Positions 9,565-19,233 of a stretch of 64,000 nucleotides of DNA are shown in pieces. The position numbers were made by a program, and so were the translations under genes. Numbering within the stretch: position 1 is the first letter of the stretch; each line of letters begins with the position of its first letter. Under the pieces are notes generated by a model. It had not been told where the DNA came from and ran no database searches. It saw nothing but the letters and a program-made list of their open reading frames with translations. Origin of the DNA: Pasteurella skyensis (GTDB lineage Bacteria > Pseudomonadota > Gammaproteobacteria > Enterobacterales > Pasteurellaceae); assembly GCF_013377295.1 (NCBI RefSeq), contig NZ_CP016180.1, positions 1,426,001-1,490,000 of the forward strand, written 5' to 3'.

Positions 9565-11766
9565 TTAACCTGCTAAGCGCTTTGCTTCGATTATTTCATC
9601 AAGTTGCTTAAGTCGGGCTAATAATTTAGTCAATAATTCTACATTAGTCAGCTCAATTTCAATGTTGATGGTTACTAAATTTGTTTTCACATCTGTTCGA
9701 CTAGAAACACTTAATACTTTTACTTTCTCATTCGCCATTACACCACTTACATCTCGTAATAATCCATTACGATCATTCGCTAGGATTCGAATGGTCAAAC
9801 CAAAACCACGAGCATCATTTGTTCCCCATTGCGCCTCAACAACACGTTCAGGATTAACACTTTTTAATTCAAACAATTGTTCACAATCTGATTTATGAAT
9901 AGAAATACCTCGTCCTTGAGTAATATAACCCACTATCAAATCTCCTGGAATAGGTTGACAACAGCGTGCAACGGTATGCATTAAATTGCCAACGCCATCA
10001 ATAATAATATCGCTACTTTTTGCTTTGGCAATATTGGACGCTTTATTAGCAACATTTTTAAGAATTGCCTCATTCTCTTGTTCTGCAGTTGGCTTAATTA
10101 ATTTTGTTTGTAAATAATGGCTTAATTGAGTAAGGCGGATATCACCACTACCAATGGCAGCATAGAGATCTTCAATCTGTTTTAAGTTGTAACGAGGCAA
10201 CGCATATTGCTCAATTTGTTTTTGAGTAAAATTAAACTTTGCCATTTCCGCTTCTAGCAGATCTTTTCCAATTGGAATATTCTTATCTCGATCCTGTTTT
10301 TTAAAGAACGCCACAATTTTGGCTCTCGCTCGAGCAGTATGAATAAAGCCAGAATTTGGATTTAACCAATCTCGACTTGGATTTGGTGTCTTTTGTGTAA
10401 TAATTTCAACCTGATCCCCCATTTTCAGAATGTAGGTAAAAGGCACAATGCGTCCAGCAACTTTTGCACCAATGCAACGATGTCCTACTTCACTGTGTAT
10501 CGCATAAGCAAAATCAAGCGGTGTTGCATTTTTAGGTAGATCAATAACCTCACCACGAGGTGTAAACACATAGACTCTGTCATCAAATACCTGACTACGC
10601 AATTCGCTGATCGTATCATTAGAATCTGCAATATCATTCTGCCAATCAAGTAGTTTACGTAGCCATACAATTTTATCTTCGTAGCCAGCTCTACCTGCTG
10701 CTGTACCTTCTTTATATTTCCAATGAGCGGCAACGCCTAACTCTGCATCATCATGCATTTGTTGCGTTCGAATTTGTACTTCTATTGGTTTATCACCTTC
10801 ACCTAATACAACAGTATGTAATGATTGATAGCCATTCGGTTTTGGATTTGAAATATAATCATCAAAATGCTCTGCTAAATGTTGGTAGTTGGTATGTACA
10901 ATTCCCAATGCGGTATAGCAATCTTCTAAAGTAGAAACAATAATTCGCACTGCTCTGACATCAAAAAGTTGTTCAAAAGAGAGATGCTTACGTTGCATTT
11001 TTTTCCAAATACTGTAAATATGTTTTGGACGTCCATAAATTTGGAAGTTTTCAAGCTCTTCCTCAAACAGGCTTTGGAGATCTGAAATAAAATCAGCAAT
11101 ATATTTTTCACGATCTAAACGTCTTTCGTTAAGATCCATTTTAGCCACTTGCTTATATTGGCTAGGATGTAATGATCTAAAACAATAGTCCTCTAATTCC
11201 CATTTTAACTGTCCAATCCCTAAACGATTGGCAAGAGGAGCATAAATTTGTGAACACTCTTTTGCGGCTAAAACAATGTCTTCTTCCGTTTGGGCTGTAT
11301 CTCGTAAATAAGTAATACGCTCAGCCAGTTTAATAACCATACATCGAAAGTCTTTTACCATGGCTAATAACATACGACGGATATTATCAATTTGAATATC
11401 TGAGGAGTTACCTGCATTTAATTGGCGCAGATTATCCATTTCTAATACACCTTGAATAAGGTTCGTAATACCATCATTAAAATCATCTTTAACTTGGATT
11501 AAATCAATAATGCGATATTTAACTAAAGGAAATAAAAAGGCTGCAACAAGGCTTTCATCATCCATATTCAAGCTATGCAAGATTTCCACCATTTCAATGC
11601 CGAACCACATCAATGGATAATGTTCCACATCTAATTTTTCTTGAGAATAATTCCAAGCAATCTGAATTTCTTCAAAAGTCACTGGAGACATTTGCAAAGA
11701 AGCACCCCAGTTGGCTAATTCAAAATTACTTAAATCAAGTAAATGGGAGCGGCGAATCGCAACCAT
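9565..11766 (-). CDS. relA: GTP pyrophosphokinase (ppGpp synthetase I)
   Basis: RelA makes (p)ppGpp on stalled ribosomes carrying uncharged tRNA. The 733-residue protein has the degenerate HD hydrolase domain (NIRRMLLAMVKDFRC where SpoT has HD residues), the synthetase domain (YGRPKHIYSIWKKMQRK, FDDYISNPKPNGYQSLHT), a TGS domain (VYVFTPRGEVIDLP), a zinc-finger region (RCCQPIPGD) and a C-terminal ACT domain (LANDRNGLLRD). Overall resemblance to E. coli RelA rather than SpoT is clear from MVAIR at the N-terminus and RDKNI in the middle. A strong ribosome site (AGGAGGA) precedes the ATG. dksA, the ppGpp partner, is also in this window. Confidence 0.96.
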   Translation of the reverse strand: MVAIRRSHLLDLSNFELANWGASLQMSPVTFEEIQIAWNYSQEKLDVEHYPLMWFGIEMVEILHSLNMDDESLVAAFLFPLVKYRIIDLIQVKDDFNDGITNLIQGVLEMDNLRQLNAGNSSDIQIDNIRRMLLAMVKDFRCMVIKLAERITYLRDTAQTEEDIVLAAKECSQIYAPLANRLGIGQLKWELEDYCFRSLHPSQYKQVAKMDLNERRLDREKYIADFISDLQSLFEEELENFQIYGRPKHIYSIWKKMQRKHLSFEQLFDVRAVRIIVSTLEDCYTALGIVHTNYQHLAEHFDDYISNPKPNGYQSLHTVVLGEGDKPIEVQIRTQQMHDDAELGVAAHWKYKEGTAAGRAGYEDKIVWLRKLLDWQNDIADSNDTISELRSQVFDDRVYVFTPRGEVIDLPKNATPLDFAYAIHSEVGHRCIGAKVAGRIVPFTYILKMGDQVEIITQKTPNPSRDWLNPNSGFIHTARARAKIVAFFKKQDRDKNIPIGKDLLEAEMAKFNFTQKQIEQYALPRYNLKQIEDLYAAIGSGDIRLTQLSHYLQTKLIKPTAEQENEAILKNVANKASNIAKAKSSDIIIDGVGNLMHTVARCCQPIPGDLIVGYITQGRGISIHKSDCEQLFELKSVNPERVVEAQWGTNDARGFGLTIRILANDRNGLLRDVSGVMANEKVKVLSVSSRTDVKTNLVTINIEIELTNVELLTKLLARLKQLDEIIEAKRLAG

Positions 11767-11856
11767 AAATCCTCCTGAAACTATATGACAAAATAAACAG
11801 TCAGTGTTCCTTAACTTTCATTTTACAGGAACATACTACTACCAAATATAATGTGA

Positions 11857-12462
11857 TTACTCACTTCCCCAACGTGTAAATAATTCATCCCCAAGATAAA
11901 TATCAAATTGATCAAGCAAACGATTAACACCTTGATCAACAATATCAGCAACCGTTTTAGGCTGATGATAAAATGCTGGCATTAATGGCACAATTTGCCC
12001 ACCCATCTCTGTGACTTGAGTCATCAAACGTAAATGCCCTAAGTGTAATGGCGTCTCTCGTACACAAAGTACTAACGGTTTACGCTCTTTTAAAATAACG
12101 TCAGCAGCACGAGTAATCAAATCATCTGTATAGCTATTTGCCACCCCTGACAGGGTTTTCATCGAACAAGGTAAAATAATCATTCCTCTCGTTCGAAATG
12201 AACCTGATGAAATGGCAGCACCAATATCTCTAATATCATACACTTTATCTGCCAAAGCTTTAATTTCTGTTAGAGAATAATTGGTTTCTGCCGCAATAGT
12301 CTGCTTTGCTGCATTACTAATAATAAGATGTGTTTCAACTTCTGTTGATTTTAATACTTCTAACATACGAATAGCATAAATTGCACCACTCGCACCTGTT
12401 ATAGCAATAACTAAACGCTCAGATAAGCGGTTAGATGTTATTAAGTTTTTACTATTTTTCAT
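11857..12462 (-). CDS. ubiX: Flavin prenyltransferase UbiX
   Basis: UbiX prenylates FMN to the cofactor used by the UbiD decarboxylase in ubiquinone synthesis. 201 residues with the flavoprotein motif AITGASGAIYA, the SSGSFRTRGMIILPCSMKT segment and ILKERKPLVLCVRETPLH near the C-terminus, all diagnostic for UbiX/Pad1. An extra 15 or so residues precede the fold; the ATG lies 6 bases after the cvpA stop with only a weak ribosome site, so a slightly later start is possible. Same-strand linkage to cvpA suggests cotranscription. Confidence 0.94.
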   Translation of the reverse strand: MKNSKNLITSNRLSERLVIAITGASGAIYAIRMLEVLKSTEVETHLIISNAAKQTIAAETNYSLTEIKALADKVYDIRDIGAAISSGSFRTRGMIILPCSMKTLSGVANSYTDDLITRAADVILKERKPLVLCVRETPLHLGHLRLMTQVTEMGGQIVPLMPAFYHQPKTVADIVDQGVNRLLDQFDIYLGDELFTRWGSE

Positions 12463-12468
12463 TCAATT

Positions 12469-12963
12469 TTATTTCAACAAACTTGAATTAGCTTGTAGCT
12501 GTTCAAAAAACCATTTTACAATAAAGCCAAAATGAGGAATCAATTGAGATTCTTTCCACCATTGTGTTTGATTCGCTTGAGTAAAACTATCTAAGAAGAA
12601 GAGCAAGGCCGCAATAATCAACACGCCTCGTAATCCGCCAAAAACAATACCTAAGACTCGATCTGTACCACTTAAGCCTGTTTTTTCTACTAACTTACCC
12701 AACAATGCGTTAACCACACTCATCACAATTAATGTTCCAATTAGTAAGGCTGTTGCGGCAATACCATTACGTAAATACTCAGATTGTTGTAGATAAATAG
12801 AATCTACTTGCATCAAATAAACACTTAAATAAGGATAAAAATAACTTGCTACAAAAAAAGCGAGTACCCAACCAGCAAGAGACATTACTTCTCTTATAAA
12901 CCCTCGCCATAAACTAACAAGTGCCGAAAAAACAATAATTCCGATAATAATATAATCAATCAT
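12469..12963 (-). CDS. cvpA: CvpA family membrane protein
   Basis: 164 residues with four predicted membrane segments (IDYIIIGIIVFSALVSL; VLAFFVASYF; AATALLIGTLIVMSVVNAL; VLIIAALLFFLDSF) and the conserved KTGLSGTDRVLG loop. CvpA is needed for colicin V export and envelope homeostasis in enterobacteria; its molecular role is unclear. I chose the ATG at 12963 because GAGGGTAG lies before it; the ATG four codons earlier has none. E. coli cvpA heads the PurR-controlled purF operon; here purF does not follow, ubiX does, and I find no PurR box. Confidence 0.92.
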   Translation of the reverse strand: MIDYIIIGIIVFSALVSLWRGFIREVMSLAGWVLAFFVASYFYPYLSVYLMQVDSIYLQQSEYLRNGIAATALLIGTLIVMSVVNALLGKLVEKTGLSGTDRVLGIVFGGLRGVLIIAALLFFLDSFTQANQTQWWKESQLIPHFGFIVKWFFEQLQANSSLLK

Positions 12964-13024
12964 AGCTACCCTCATACTTTGAAAAATTTAAAATGTTAAG
13001 CTATATCCATTTTAAATTATTGAT

Positions 13025-13076
13025 AGCGGTACGATGTTTATCAGAATTTGCAAAAATTTAACAAGATCTTACCGCT
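13025..13076 (-). terminator. Opposed uptake-signal pair, likely rnhA terminator
   Basis: AGCGGTACGAT (13025-13035) and ATCTTACCGCT (13066-13076) are inverted with one mismatch around a T/A-rich spacer containing TTTGCAAAAATTT. Such opposed uptake signals commonly serve as terminators in Pasteurellaceae. It lies between rnhA and cvpA. Confidence 0.55.
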
Positions 13077-13085
13077 TATGTTTAG

Positions 13086-13547
13086 TTATCCAGCAACATA
13101 TCCAATATCCTCTAAGGTTGGATTATTTGCTCCTTCTCTAGCTAGCTCATCACAAATTTCATTTTCACGATGACCCGAATGTCCTTTTACCCACTGCCAA
13201 TCAATTTGATGAAATTTTATCTGCTGTTCCAAAGCTATCCATAAATCTTTATTCTTAACTGGTTGCTTCGCACTGGTTTTCCAATCATTTTTTTTCCAAT
13301 TAAAAATCCATTTTTGAATCCCATTTTTCATATACTGACTGTCACTAAATAAAATGACTTGGCACGGTTCTTTTAATAAACTTAAAGCTTCAATGACTGC
13401 TCGCAATTCCATTCGATTATTGGTTGTTTGAAAATAACCTTTAGTCACTTTTTTTTCGTGTTGATTATAGCGTAACAAAACACCTATACCACCACTACCA
13501 GGATTACCTAAACAAGAACCATCAGTAAAAATCTCCACTCTTTTCAT
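13086..13547 (-). CDS. rnhA: Ribonuclease HI
   Basis: Degrades the RNA strand of RNA:DNA hybrids (R-loops, primers). 153 residues with all catalytic residues: Asp9 in [12 protein letters not shown], Glu47 in NNRMELRA, Asp69 in LFSDSQY, His123 in VKGHSGH and Asp133 in ICDELA. The ATG directly abuts the stop codon of the upstream DedA gene (TAA-ATG), so translational coupling is likely. Confidence 0.97.
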   Translation of the reverse strand: MKRVEIFTDGSCLGNPGSGGIGVLLRYNQHEKKVTKGYFQTTNNRMELRAVIEALSLLKEPCQVILFSDSQYMKNGIQKWIFNWKKNDWKTSAKQPVKNKDLWIALEQQIKFHQIDWQWVKGHSGHRENEICDELAREGANNPTLEDIGYVAG

Positions 13548-14189
13548 TTATTTTACCTTGTCACAGCTCTCTGTGCTATGCTTGATTTTTGCACTTTTCT
13601 TTTTACGTCTCTTATAAATTTTCCACGCCACAAATAAAATAACCGCCACTAAAATCACATAAACAACCGCCTGTCCTTTATGCATTTGAGCCTCAACCCA
13701 ATCTAAATTTGAAGCACCAAAATTCCCTAAATAAACCCAAATAGGCACAGAAATAATAGCAGCACAAAAATCAACAAAAACAAACTGAAGATAATTTACT
13801 CGATTCGTGATCCCTGAAACAAGGTAAACAACGGCTCGTAATCCAGGTAAAAAGCGAGCGGTAAATAAAAGACGATTACCATATTTATCAAACATTTTCC
13901 TCACCGCAGACAAACGTCCACGACGAATTAATGGCTTAATAAATCGAAAACGTAAGATTTTCTTACCATAAATACGCCCTAGCCAGTACATTGTGCTATC
14001 ACCTACTAGCACTCCAACCATACTCACGACTAACATCCAATGCACATTAGTGTAGCCCAAGCCAGAAATCACGCCTCCTGAAACCAAAGTGACATCTTCT
14101 GGAATAGGTAAACCAAATCCACAAGCCAGCAATACGAAAAATACCGCCCAATAACCATAACCACTAAAAAAATCAATTAAAAATTCCAT
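13548..14189 (-). CDS. DedA family membrane protein
   Basis: 213 residues with the DedA/VTT core: FGLPIPEDVTLVSGGV (conserved acidic residue), GDSTMYWLGRIYG and FTARFLPGLRAVVYLVSG with the paired arginines typical of the family. Several membrane segments, then a Lys-rich cytoplasmic tail. DedA proteins act in lipid carrier (undecaprenyl phosphate) or phospholipid translocation; which one applies here cannot be read from sequence. It lies between purR (13 bases upstream) and rnhA (directly abutting). Confidence 0.9.
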   Translation of the reverse strand: MEFLIDFFSGYGYWAVFFVLLACGFGLPIPEDVTLVSGGVISGLGYTNVHWMLVVSMVGVLVGDSTMYWLGRIYGKKILRFRFIKPLIRRGRLSAVRKMFDKYGNRLLFTARFLPGLRAVVYLVSGITNRVNYLQFVFVDFCAAIISVPIWVYLGNFGASNLDWVEAQMHKGQAVVYVILVAVILFVAWKIYKRRKKKSAKIKHSTESCDKVK

Positions 14190-14201
14190 TAAAAATCCTA
14201 C

Positions 14202-15215
14202 CTAATTTTTATTTAAATTCTGTACTGAATCACGAACTACCAGTTCAGGTATAAATTCTAACATCTGTCGCTCGTGACTTGTTTCTTTTGAAGAAATTCG
14301 TTCTAACAATAACTCCAATACCCTATCTGAAAGTCGTGATTTCGATTGATGCATCGTTGTTAAAGGAGGTGCGTAAAAACGAGAATTGTGAATATTATCA
14401 TAACCAATAATTGAAATATCCTGCGGAACAGATAATCCTCTAAGATTAATCGCTGAAATTGCCCCTAATGCCATTACATCGCTAAAACAAAACACTGCAG
14501 TTGGTAATTCTTCTAAATCAAGAATATTATTCATACATTCAAAACCACCTTCTGGTTCAAAATCCCCTTCTTGAATCCATCGTGGCTCAATTAATAAATT
14601 TGCTTCATCCATTGCCTTATTAAAACCTTGAAAACGATTTTTAGACACTGTTTTAAATAAATTTCCTGTTATTACCGCAATTTTTTTATGCCCATTCTGA
14701 ATCAAATGCTGAGTCGCTAAATAACCACCTAAAAAACTGTTGTCTGCAATAAGATCACTACTATGATCCCTTACTCCCCAGTCCATTACTACCATAGGAA
14801 TATTCGCTTTATTTAACAACGCAAGAGAATTTTCAGTATATTCACTACACATAACCAAAATACCATCAACACGTTTGGTCATCAACATATCCAAATGGTT
14901 TTGAATTTTTTCAGGATCATTTTGCGTATTACATAAAAAAAGTGAATAACCCATTTCGTAGCAATGACGTTCCATTGCTAAAATAATCTCTGCAAAAAAA
15001 GGCGATTCACTCGTTGTCACTATCATTCCGATAGATTTCGTCGTATTCACTTTTAGACTACGAGCAACCGCACTGGGAGAATAATTCAATTCAGAAATGG
15101 CATCCCAAACTAATTTAGTCGTTTTTTCAGCTACAAAGCGTGTGTTATTAATAACGTGAGAAACCGTTGTAGTTGATACTCCAGCTAATTTAGCTACATC
15201 TTTGATTGTCGCCAT
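14202..15215 (-). CDS. purR: Purine repressor, LacI family
   Basis: 337 residues. The N-terminal helix-turn-helix [20 protein letters not shown] and hinge [13 protein letters not shown] match E. coli PurR almost exactly; the rest is the periplasmic-binding-like corepressor domain ([33 protein letters not shown]). PurR with hypoxanthine or guanine represses purine genes, in E. coli also cvpA-purF and glyA, both of which occur elsewhere in this window. The start has AGGAGAAGAG. Its C-terminal tail is a little shorter than that of E. coli. I did not find an autoregulatory PurR box by eye. Confidence 0.94.
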   Translation of the reverse strand: MATIKDVAKLAGVSTTTVSHVINNTRFVAEKTTKLVWDAISELNYSPSAVARSLKVNTTKSIGMIVTTSESPFFAEIILAMERHCYEMGYSLFLCNTQNDPEKIQNHLDMLMTKRVDGILVMCSEYTENSLALLNKANIPMVVMDWGVRDHSSDLIADNSFLGGYLATQHLIQNGHKKIAVITGNLFKTVSKNRFQGFNKAMDEANLLIEPRWIQEGDFEPEGGFECMNNILDLEELPTAVFCFSDVMALGAISAINLRGLSVPQDISIIGYDNIHNSRFYAPPLTTMHQSKSRLSDRVLELLLERISSKETSHERQMLEFIPELVVRDSVQNLNKN

Positions 15216-15364
15216 TCTCTTCTCCTACTAGATAAAACACTTAAAATTATGTCTATTATAACTGAGTTTTAAAAAATTTCTTAAATAAAATAATTCCTTT
15301 GATTGCAATTTCAAAAAATAGTTTTAAAATACATTTATTATTTTACTTTTTCGAGGAATTAATT

Positions 15365-15445
15365 ATGGGAACTTTTGGTTATTCAATGCTTACAGTATGT
15401 GCATCTTTAGGTATGATCGTACTTTTTGCATATAATATTTTTTAG
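15365..15445 (+). CDS. YnhF/CydH-like small membrane peptide (26 aa)
   Basis: A short ORF with a clear ribosome site (CGAGGA about 8 bases before the ATG) codes for 26 residues: MGTFGYSMLTVCASL followed by GMIVLFAYNIF. It is a single hydrophobic helix with a short polar start. The SML/T...LGMIV pattern resembles E. coli YnhF, the CydH subunit of cytochrome bd-I, and E. coli ynhF also lies beside purR, as this one does (divergent, 149 bases apart). The assignment rests on size, hydrophobic pattern and neighbourhood, so it is tentative. Confidence 0.6.
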   Translation: MGTFGYSMLTVCASLGMIVLFAYNIF

Positions 15446-15534
15446 AATATAAAATTAGTGGTAAATCTTAAATAGAAACAACTGTTGATCCTGATATGAG
15501 AGAATTTGCAACAAACTAATAAAAAACACAAAAA

Positions 15535-15873
15535 ATGAAGACAATGAAAACATTTTATTTGGCGGTGCTTTCCTTAATTATTTTGGGACTAACATTGCCT
15601 TCTGTTAGTGTTGCAAAAGAAAAAGCTGTGTGGATTGATGTGCGTACACAACAGGAGTGGGACAACGGACATCTCAAAAATGCTGTGTTAATTCCCTACA
15701 ACGAAATCGCAGCAAAAATTCAGACAGTGGTTAAAGATCGGAAACAACTGATAAATTTGTATTGCCACTCTGGCAGACGGGCGGAAGTCGCTCGAAAAAA
15801 ATTGGTACAAATGGGCTATACCAATGCTCGCAATCGTGGTAGATATGATCAACTTCGCCAAATAATGCCATAA
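15535..15873 (+). CDS. Periplasmic rhodanese-like protein (PspE type)
   Basis: 112 residues. Residues 1-27 form a signal peptide (MKTMKTFYLAVLSLIILGL... ending SVSVAK). A single rhodanese domain follows: VWIDVRTQQEWDNGHLKNAV, then the active-site loop YCHSGRRA with the sulfur-carrying Cys and the Arg pair. Single-domain secreted rhodaneses such as PspE transfer sulfane sulfur from thiosulfate to thiols. The usual NAGG(L/Y) near the end reads NARNRG, so the C-terminal loop is altered. There is no good ribosome site; the second ATG three codons on is an alternative start. Confidence 0.85.
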   Translation: MKTMKTFYLAVLSLIILGLTLPSVSVAKEKAVWIDVRTQQEWDNGHLKNAVLIPYNEIAAKIQTVVKDRKQLINLYCHSGRRAEVARKKLVQMGYTNARNRGRYDQLRQIMP

Positions 15874-15927
15874 TATTATACTTACATCCTTTTTAGCGTA
15901 TTTTTAATCTAATAAAAATTTATAAAA

Positions 15928-17928
15928 ATGTCTAAACTTACTTTTGCCTCCATTTCATTTAATACTGATAACACACCTTTTTCAACACAATTTGATGATA
16001 TTTATTTTTCCACCCAAGACGGACTTGCAGAAAGCATTTATGTCTTTCAAGAAGGTAATAAGCTATGGGAAAAATGGCTAAATCATTCACAATCAGCTTT
16101 TGTTATCGCAGAAACAGGATTTGGAACAGGATTAAACTTTTTTGCAGTAGCAGAAAGATTTCAGCAATTCAGACAACAAAACCCACAACATCAACTACAG
16201 CGTTTATACTTTATCTCCTTTGAAAAACATCCTTTAACTTCGCAACAATTAACGCAAGTTCATAGCAATTACCCACAATTTGCAAATTTTTCACAACATC
16301 TGACCGCTTGTTGGAATGTGTGGCAAACAGGTTGTCAGCGTTATCACTTTGACAATGTTTATCTTGATCTTTGGTTTGGCGATATTTTAGACAACCTGCC
16401 ACAACTTGGTGATTTATATAATGAAAAAATTGATGTATGGTTTTTAGACGGTTTTGCTCCTGATAAAAACCCTCAAATGTGGTGTGAAGCTCTGTATCAA
16501 CAAATGTTTCGTTTAACCAAAAACGGAGGTACTTTTGCGACTTTTACTGCTGCAAGTATTGTACGTAAAGGGTTACAAGCAGTTGGATTTGATGTGAAAA
16601 AACGCAAAGGTTTTGGTAAAAAGCGTGAAATGTTATGGGGTGAAAAACCACAACAAAGTGAAAAATTAGCCATTAAAGTGCCTTATTATTATCAACAGCC
16701 ACAAGAAAAAACAGAAGATATTGCGATTGTCGGTGGGGGAATTGCGAGTCTCTTTTTAAGTTTATCCTTATTAGAAAAAGGCAAAAAAGTCACATTATAC
16801 TGTAAAGATAATGCCCTAGCTCAAAATGCTTCGGGTAATCTTCAGGGAGCGATTTATCCTCAACTTAGTGATGACGATGAACGGAATATTCGTTTTTATG
16901 TGCATAGTTTTGACTATGCGTTGCAACGTATTCAACAGTTAGAGCCACAAATTGATTTTGAACATAGTCTAAGTGGTGTAGCGATTTATGGCTACAATCA
17001 GAAAAATCAGGATAAATTGCAAAAACTGGCAGATCTTAATTATGATCATTCACTCTTTCATCTATGTAATGCAAAACAATTAAGTGAAAAAATTGGCTTA
17101 CCAGTAACAAAAGGCGGGGGCTTTATTCCACGTGCGGGCTGGCTATCCCCGATTCAATTTGTACAAAACAGTTTTGCTTATTTAGAGAAAAAAGGCTTGA
17201 AAATCGTGCTAAATCACGAAGTCACCAATCCTGTTTTTCAAGATAATCTATGGCAATGGCAACATAATGGTGAAACCTTTGCTCATCAAACTTTAGTATT
17301 AGCTAACGGACACACATTAAAAGATTTTGAACAAACACAAGGTATTCCACTTTATGCAGTGCGTGGACAAGTCAGTCAATTTCCAACAACCCCTGAGTTA
17401 CAAAAATTAAAAACCGTTTTATGTTACGATGGTTATTTAACCCCTGTTTCAGCACAAGGAACGCACTGTATTGGAGCAAGCCACGTACGAGATAATACGG
17501 ATACTCATTTTAGTTTGGAAGAACATCAACAAAATATTGCAAAATTACAAAAAAATGTCACCGCTTGTGATTGGAATAAAGAGATCGACCACTCTCAAAA
17601 CCTTGCCAGAATAGGAGTGAGAGCGACATTAAGAGATCGTATTCCAATGGTGGGATCAGTAGGTAATTTAGACAAACAACGAGAACAATATAATAATTTA
17701 TTCAACCTTCGTCGTCGTAGAAAACCGATCGGAACAGCGATCGTTTATCCACAACTTTATACTATTGTTGGTTTAGGATCACGTGGCTTAACCACTGCTC
17801 CACTGCTTGGTGAACTGCTTGCTAGCCAAATTTGTAATGAGCCGATCCCATTAAGTGAAGATTTATGGCATGTCTTAAATCCTAATCGAGTATGGTTAAG
17901 AAAGCAGTTAAAAGGCACGCCAGTATAA
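15928..17928 (+). CDS. mnmC: Bifunctional tRNA wobble-uridine enzyme MnmC
   Basis: Makes the last two steps of mnm5s2U at tRNA position 34. The 666-residue protein has an N-terminal SAM methyltransferase domain (MnmD; AETGFGTGLNFF and DVWFLDGFAPDKNPQMW) and a C-terminal FAD-dependent oxidase that removes the carboxymethyl group (dinucleotide motif IAIVGGGIASLFLSLSLLEKG near residue 265; GLGSRGLTTAPLLGE near the end). Both halves look intact and the length matches the family. In E. coli it neighbours fabB; here fabB is some 39 kb away. No strong ribosome site is visible before the ATG. Confidence 0.96.
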   Translation: MSKLTFASISFNTDNTPFSTQFDDIYFSTQDGLAESIYVFQEGNKLWEKWLNHSQSAFVIAETGFGTGLNFFAVAERFQQFRQQNPQHQLQRLYFISFEKHPLTSQQLTQVHSNYPQFANFSQHLTACWNVWQTGCQRYHFDNVYLDLWFGDILDNLPQLGDLYNEKIDVWFLDGFAPDKNPQMWCEALYQQMFRLTKNGGTFATFTAASIVRKGLQAVGFDVKKRKGFGKKREMLWGEKPQQSEKLAIKVPYYYQQPQEKTEDIAIVGGGIASLFLSLSLLEKGKKVTLYCKDNALAQNASGNLQGAIYPQLSDDDERNIRFYVHSFDYALQRIQQLEPQIDFEHSLSGVAIYGYNQKNQDKLQKLADLNYDHSLFHLCNAKQLSEKIGLPVTKGGGFIPRAGWLSPIQFVQNSFAYLEKKGLKIVLNHEVTNPVFQDNLWQWQHNGETFAHQTLVLANGHTLKDFEQTQGIPLYAVRGQVSQFPTTPELQKLKTVLCYDGYLTPVSAQGTHCIGASHVRDNTDTHFSLEEHQQNIAKLQKNVTACDWNKEIDHSQNLARIGVRATLRDRIPMVGSVGNLDKQREQYNNLFNLRRRRKPIGTAIVYPQLYTIVGLGSRGLTTAPLLGELLASQICNEPIPLSEDLWHVLNPNRVWLRKQLKGTPV

Positions 17929-17946
17929 AACCCCGCTTTTTTAAGA

Positions 17947-19206
17947 TTATTGTCGGCTCACATAGTCACTCGAACACACCCATTTGTAAGTGGTCAGTGC
18001 ATCTAATCCCATAGGACCTCGAGCGTGGAGTTTCTGAGTGCTAACAGCAACTTCTGCACCAAGTCCAAACTGAGCACCATCGGTAAAGCGAGTGCTGGTA
18101 TTAATATATACCGCAGCTGAGTCTACTTGACGAACAAATAACTCTGCAAGTTGTGGATTTTGAGTCAAAATACCATCAGAGTGCTGACTGCCATATTCAC
18201 GAATATGAGCCACTGCTTGGTCTAAATTATCAACTACAACAATATTCAAATCAGTCGACAGCCATTCTTGACGAAGTGCTTGTTCTGTCACGGGTTGCAC
18301 ATCAAACCCTGCGTTATCTAATATTTGATAAGCGGTAGGATCACAATGAAATTTTGCAAATTTTTGTTGTAATGATACCGCTAGTTTAGGTAAAAACTGT
18401 TTTGCAATAGAGCGTTGTACTAACAAAGTTTCTAAAGTATTACACGTACTTGGACGTTGCGTTTTAGCATTAACGATCACTAGAATGGATTTTTCTAAAT
18501 CCGCTGTTTCTTCTACAAAAAGATGACAAACTCCGATCCCTCCAATAATAACTGGGATAGTAGAATGTTGTTTACATAATTCTTGTAATCTTGCCCCACC
18601 ACGAGGAATGATCATATCTACGTATTGATCCAGTTTTAGCAAATCCATCACTAATTGACGATCCGTATCAGTAATCGCCTGAACAGCATCTATGGGTAAT
18701 CCTGCTTGCTGCAAGGCTGATTGGATAACATCTACCAATATTTTATTGGAATACTGAGTTTCACTCCCTCCTCGCAAAATAACCGCATTACCTGTTTTTA
18801 AACAAAGGGTTGCCACATCAACGGTGACATTAGGACGAGCCTCATAAATTGTGCCAATCACCCCTAAAGGAACACAAACTCGTTTAATCTCTAAACCACT
18901 ATCTAAACGTCCACCATCCAAAATTTTGCCAACAGGATCCGCCAATCCAATAATATGACGAACATCATTCGCTATACTTTGAATACGATCTTCTGTTAAT
19001 AATAAACGATCAATTAATGCATCACTCAGCCCGTTTTGCTGTGCATTTTTAATATCTTTCGCATTTTCAATAAGAATAGAAGCGGTACGATCTTGTAAAC
19101 TTTTTGCAATAATTTCAAGGGCGTTATTTTTTTGTTGCTGTGACAATTGTGCAAGGATAAAAGCCGCTTGTTTCGCTTTTTTACCCATTTCGTTGAGTTT
19201 CATCAT
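17947..19206 (-). CDS. proA: Glutamate-5-semialdehyde dehydrogenase
   Basis: Second step of proline synthesis: NADPH-dependent reduction of glutamyl-5-phosphate. 419 residues, full length. Aldehyde-dehydrogenase landmarks: [20 protein letters not shown], the catalytic Cys in [14 protein letters not shown], and [20 protein letters not shown]. The ATG has AAGGAAAA just upstream and lies 27 bases after proB, so the two form an operon. Confidence 0.97.
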   Translation of the reverse strand: MMKLNEMGKKAKQAAFILAQLSQQQKNNALEIIAKSLQDRTASILIENAKDIKNAQQNGLSDALIDRLLLTEDRIQSIANDVRHIIGLADPVGKILDGGRLDSGLEIKRVCVPLGVIGTIYEARPNVTVDVATLCLKTGNAVILRGGSETQYSNKILVDVIQSALQQAGLPIDAVQAITDTDRQLVMDLLKLDQYVDMIIPRGGARLQELCKQHSTIPVIIGGIGVCHLFVEETADLEKSILVIVNAKTQRPSTCNTLETLLVQRSIAKQFLPKLAVSLQQKFAKFHCDPTAYQILDNAGFDVQPVTEQALRQEWLSTDLNIVVVDNLDQAVAHIREYGSQHSDGILTQNPQLAELFVRQVDSAAVYINTSTRFTDGAQFGLGAEVAVSTQKLHARGPMGLDALTTYKWVCSSDYVSRQ

Positions 19207-19233
19207 CTTATTTTCCTTTTTAAGGCTTATTTA

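Noticed and set aside
12964-13085. Search for a PurR box upstream of cvpA and glyA
   Set aside because: No match to the ACGCAAACGTTTGCGT-type operator was seen in either upstream region or before purR.
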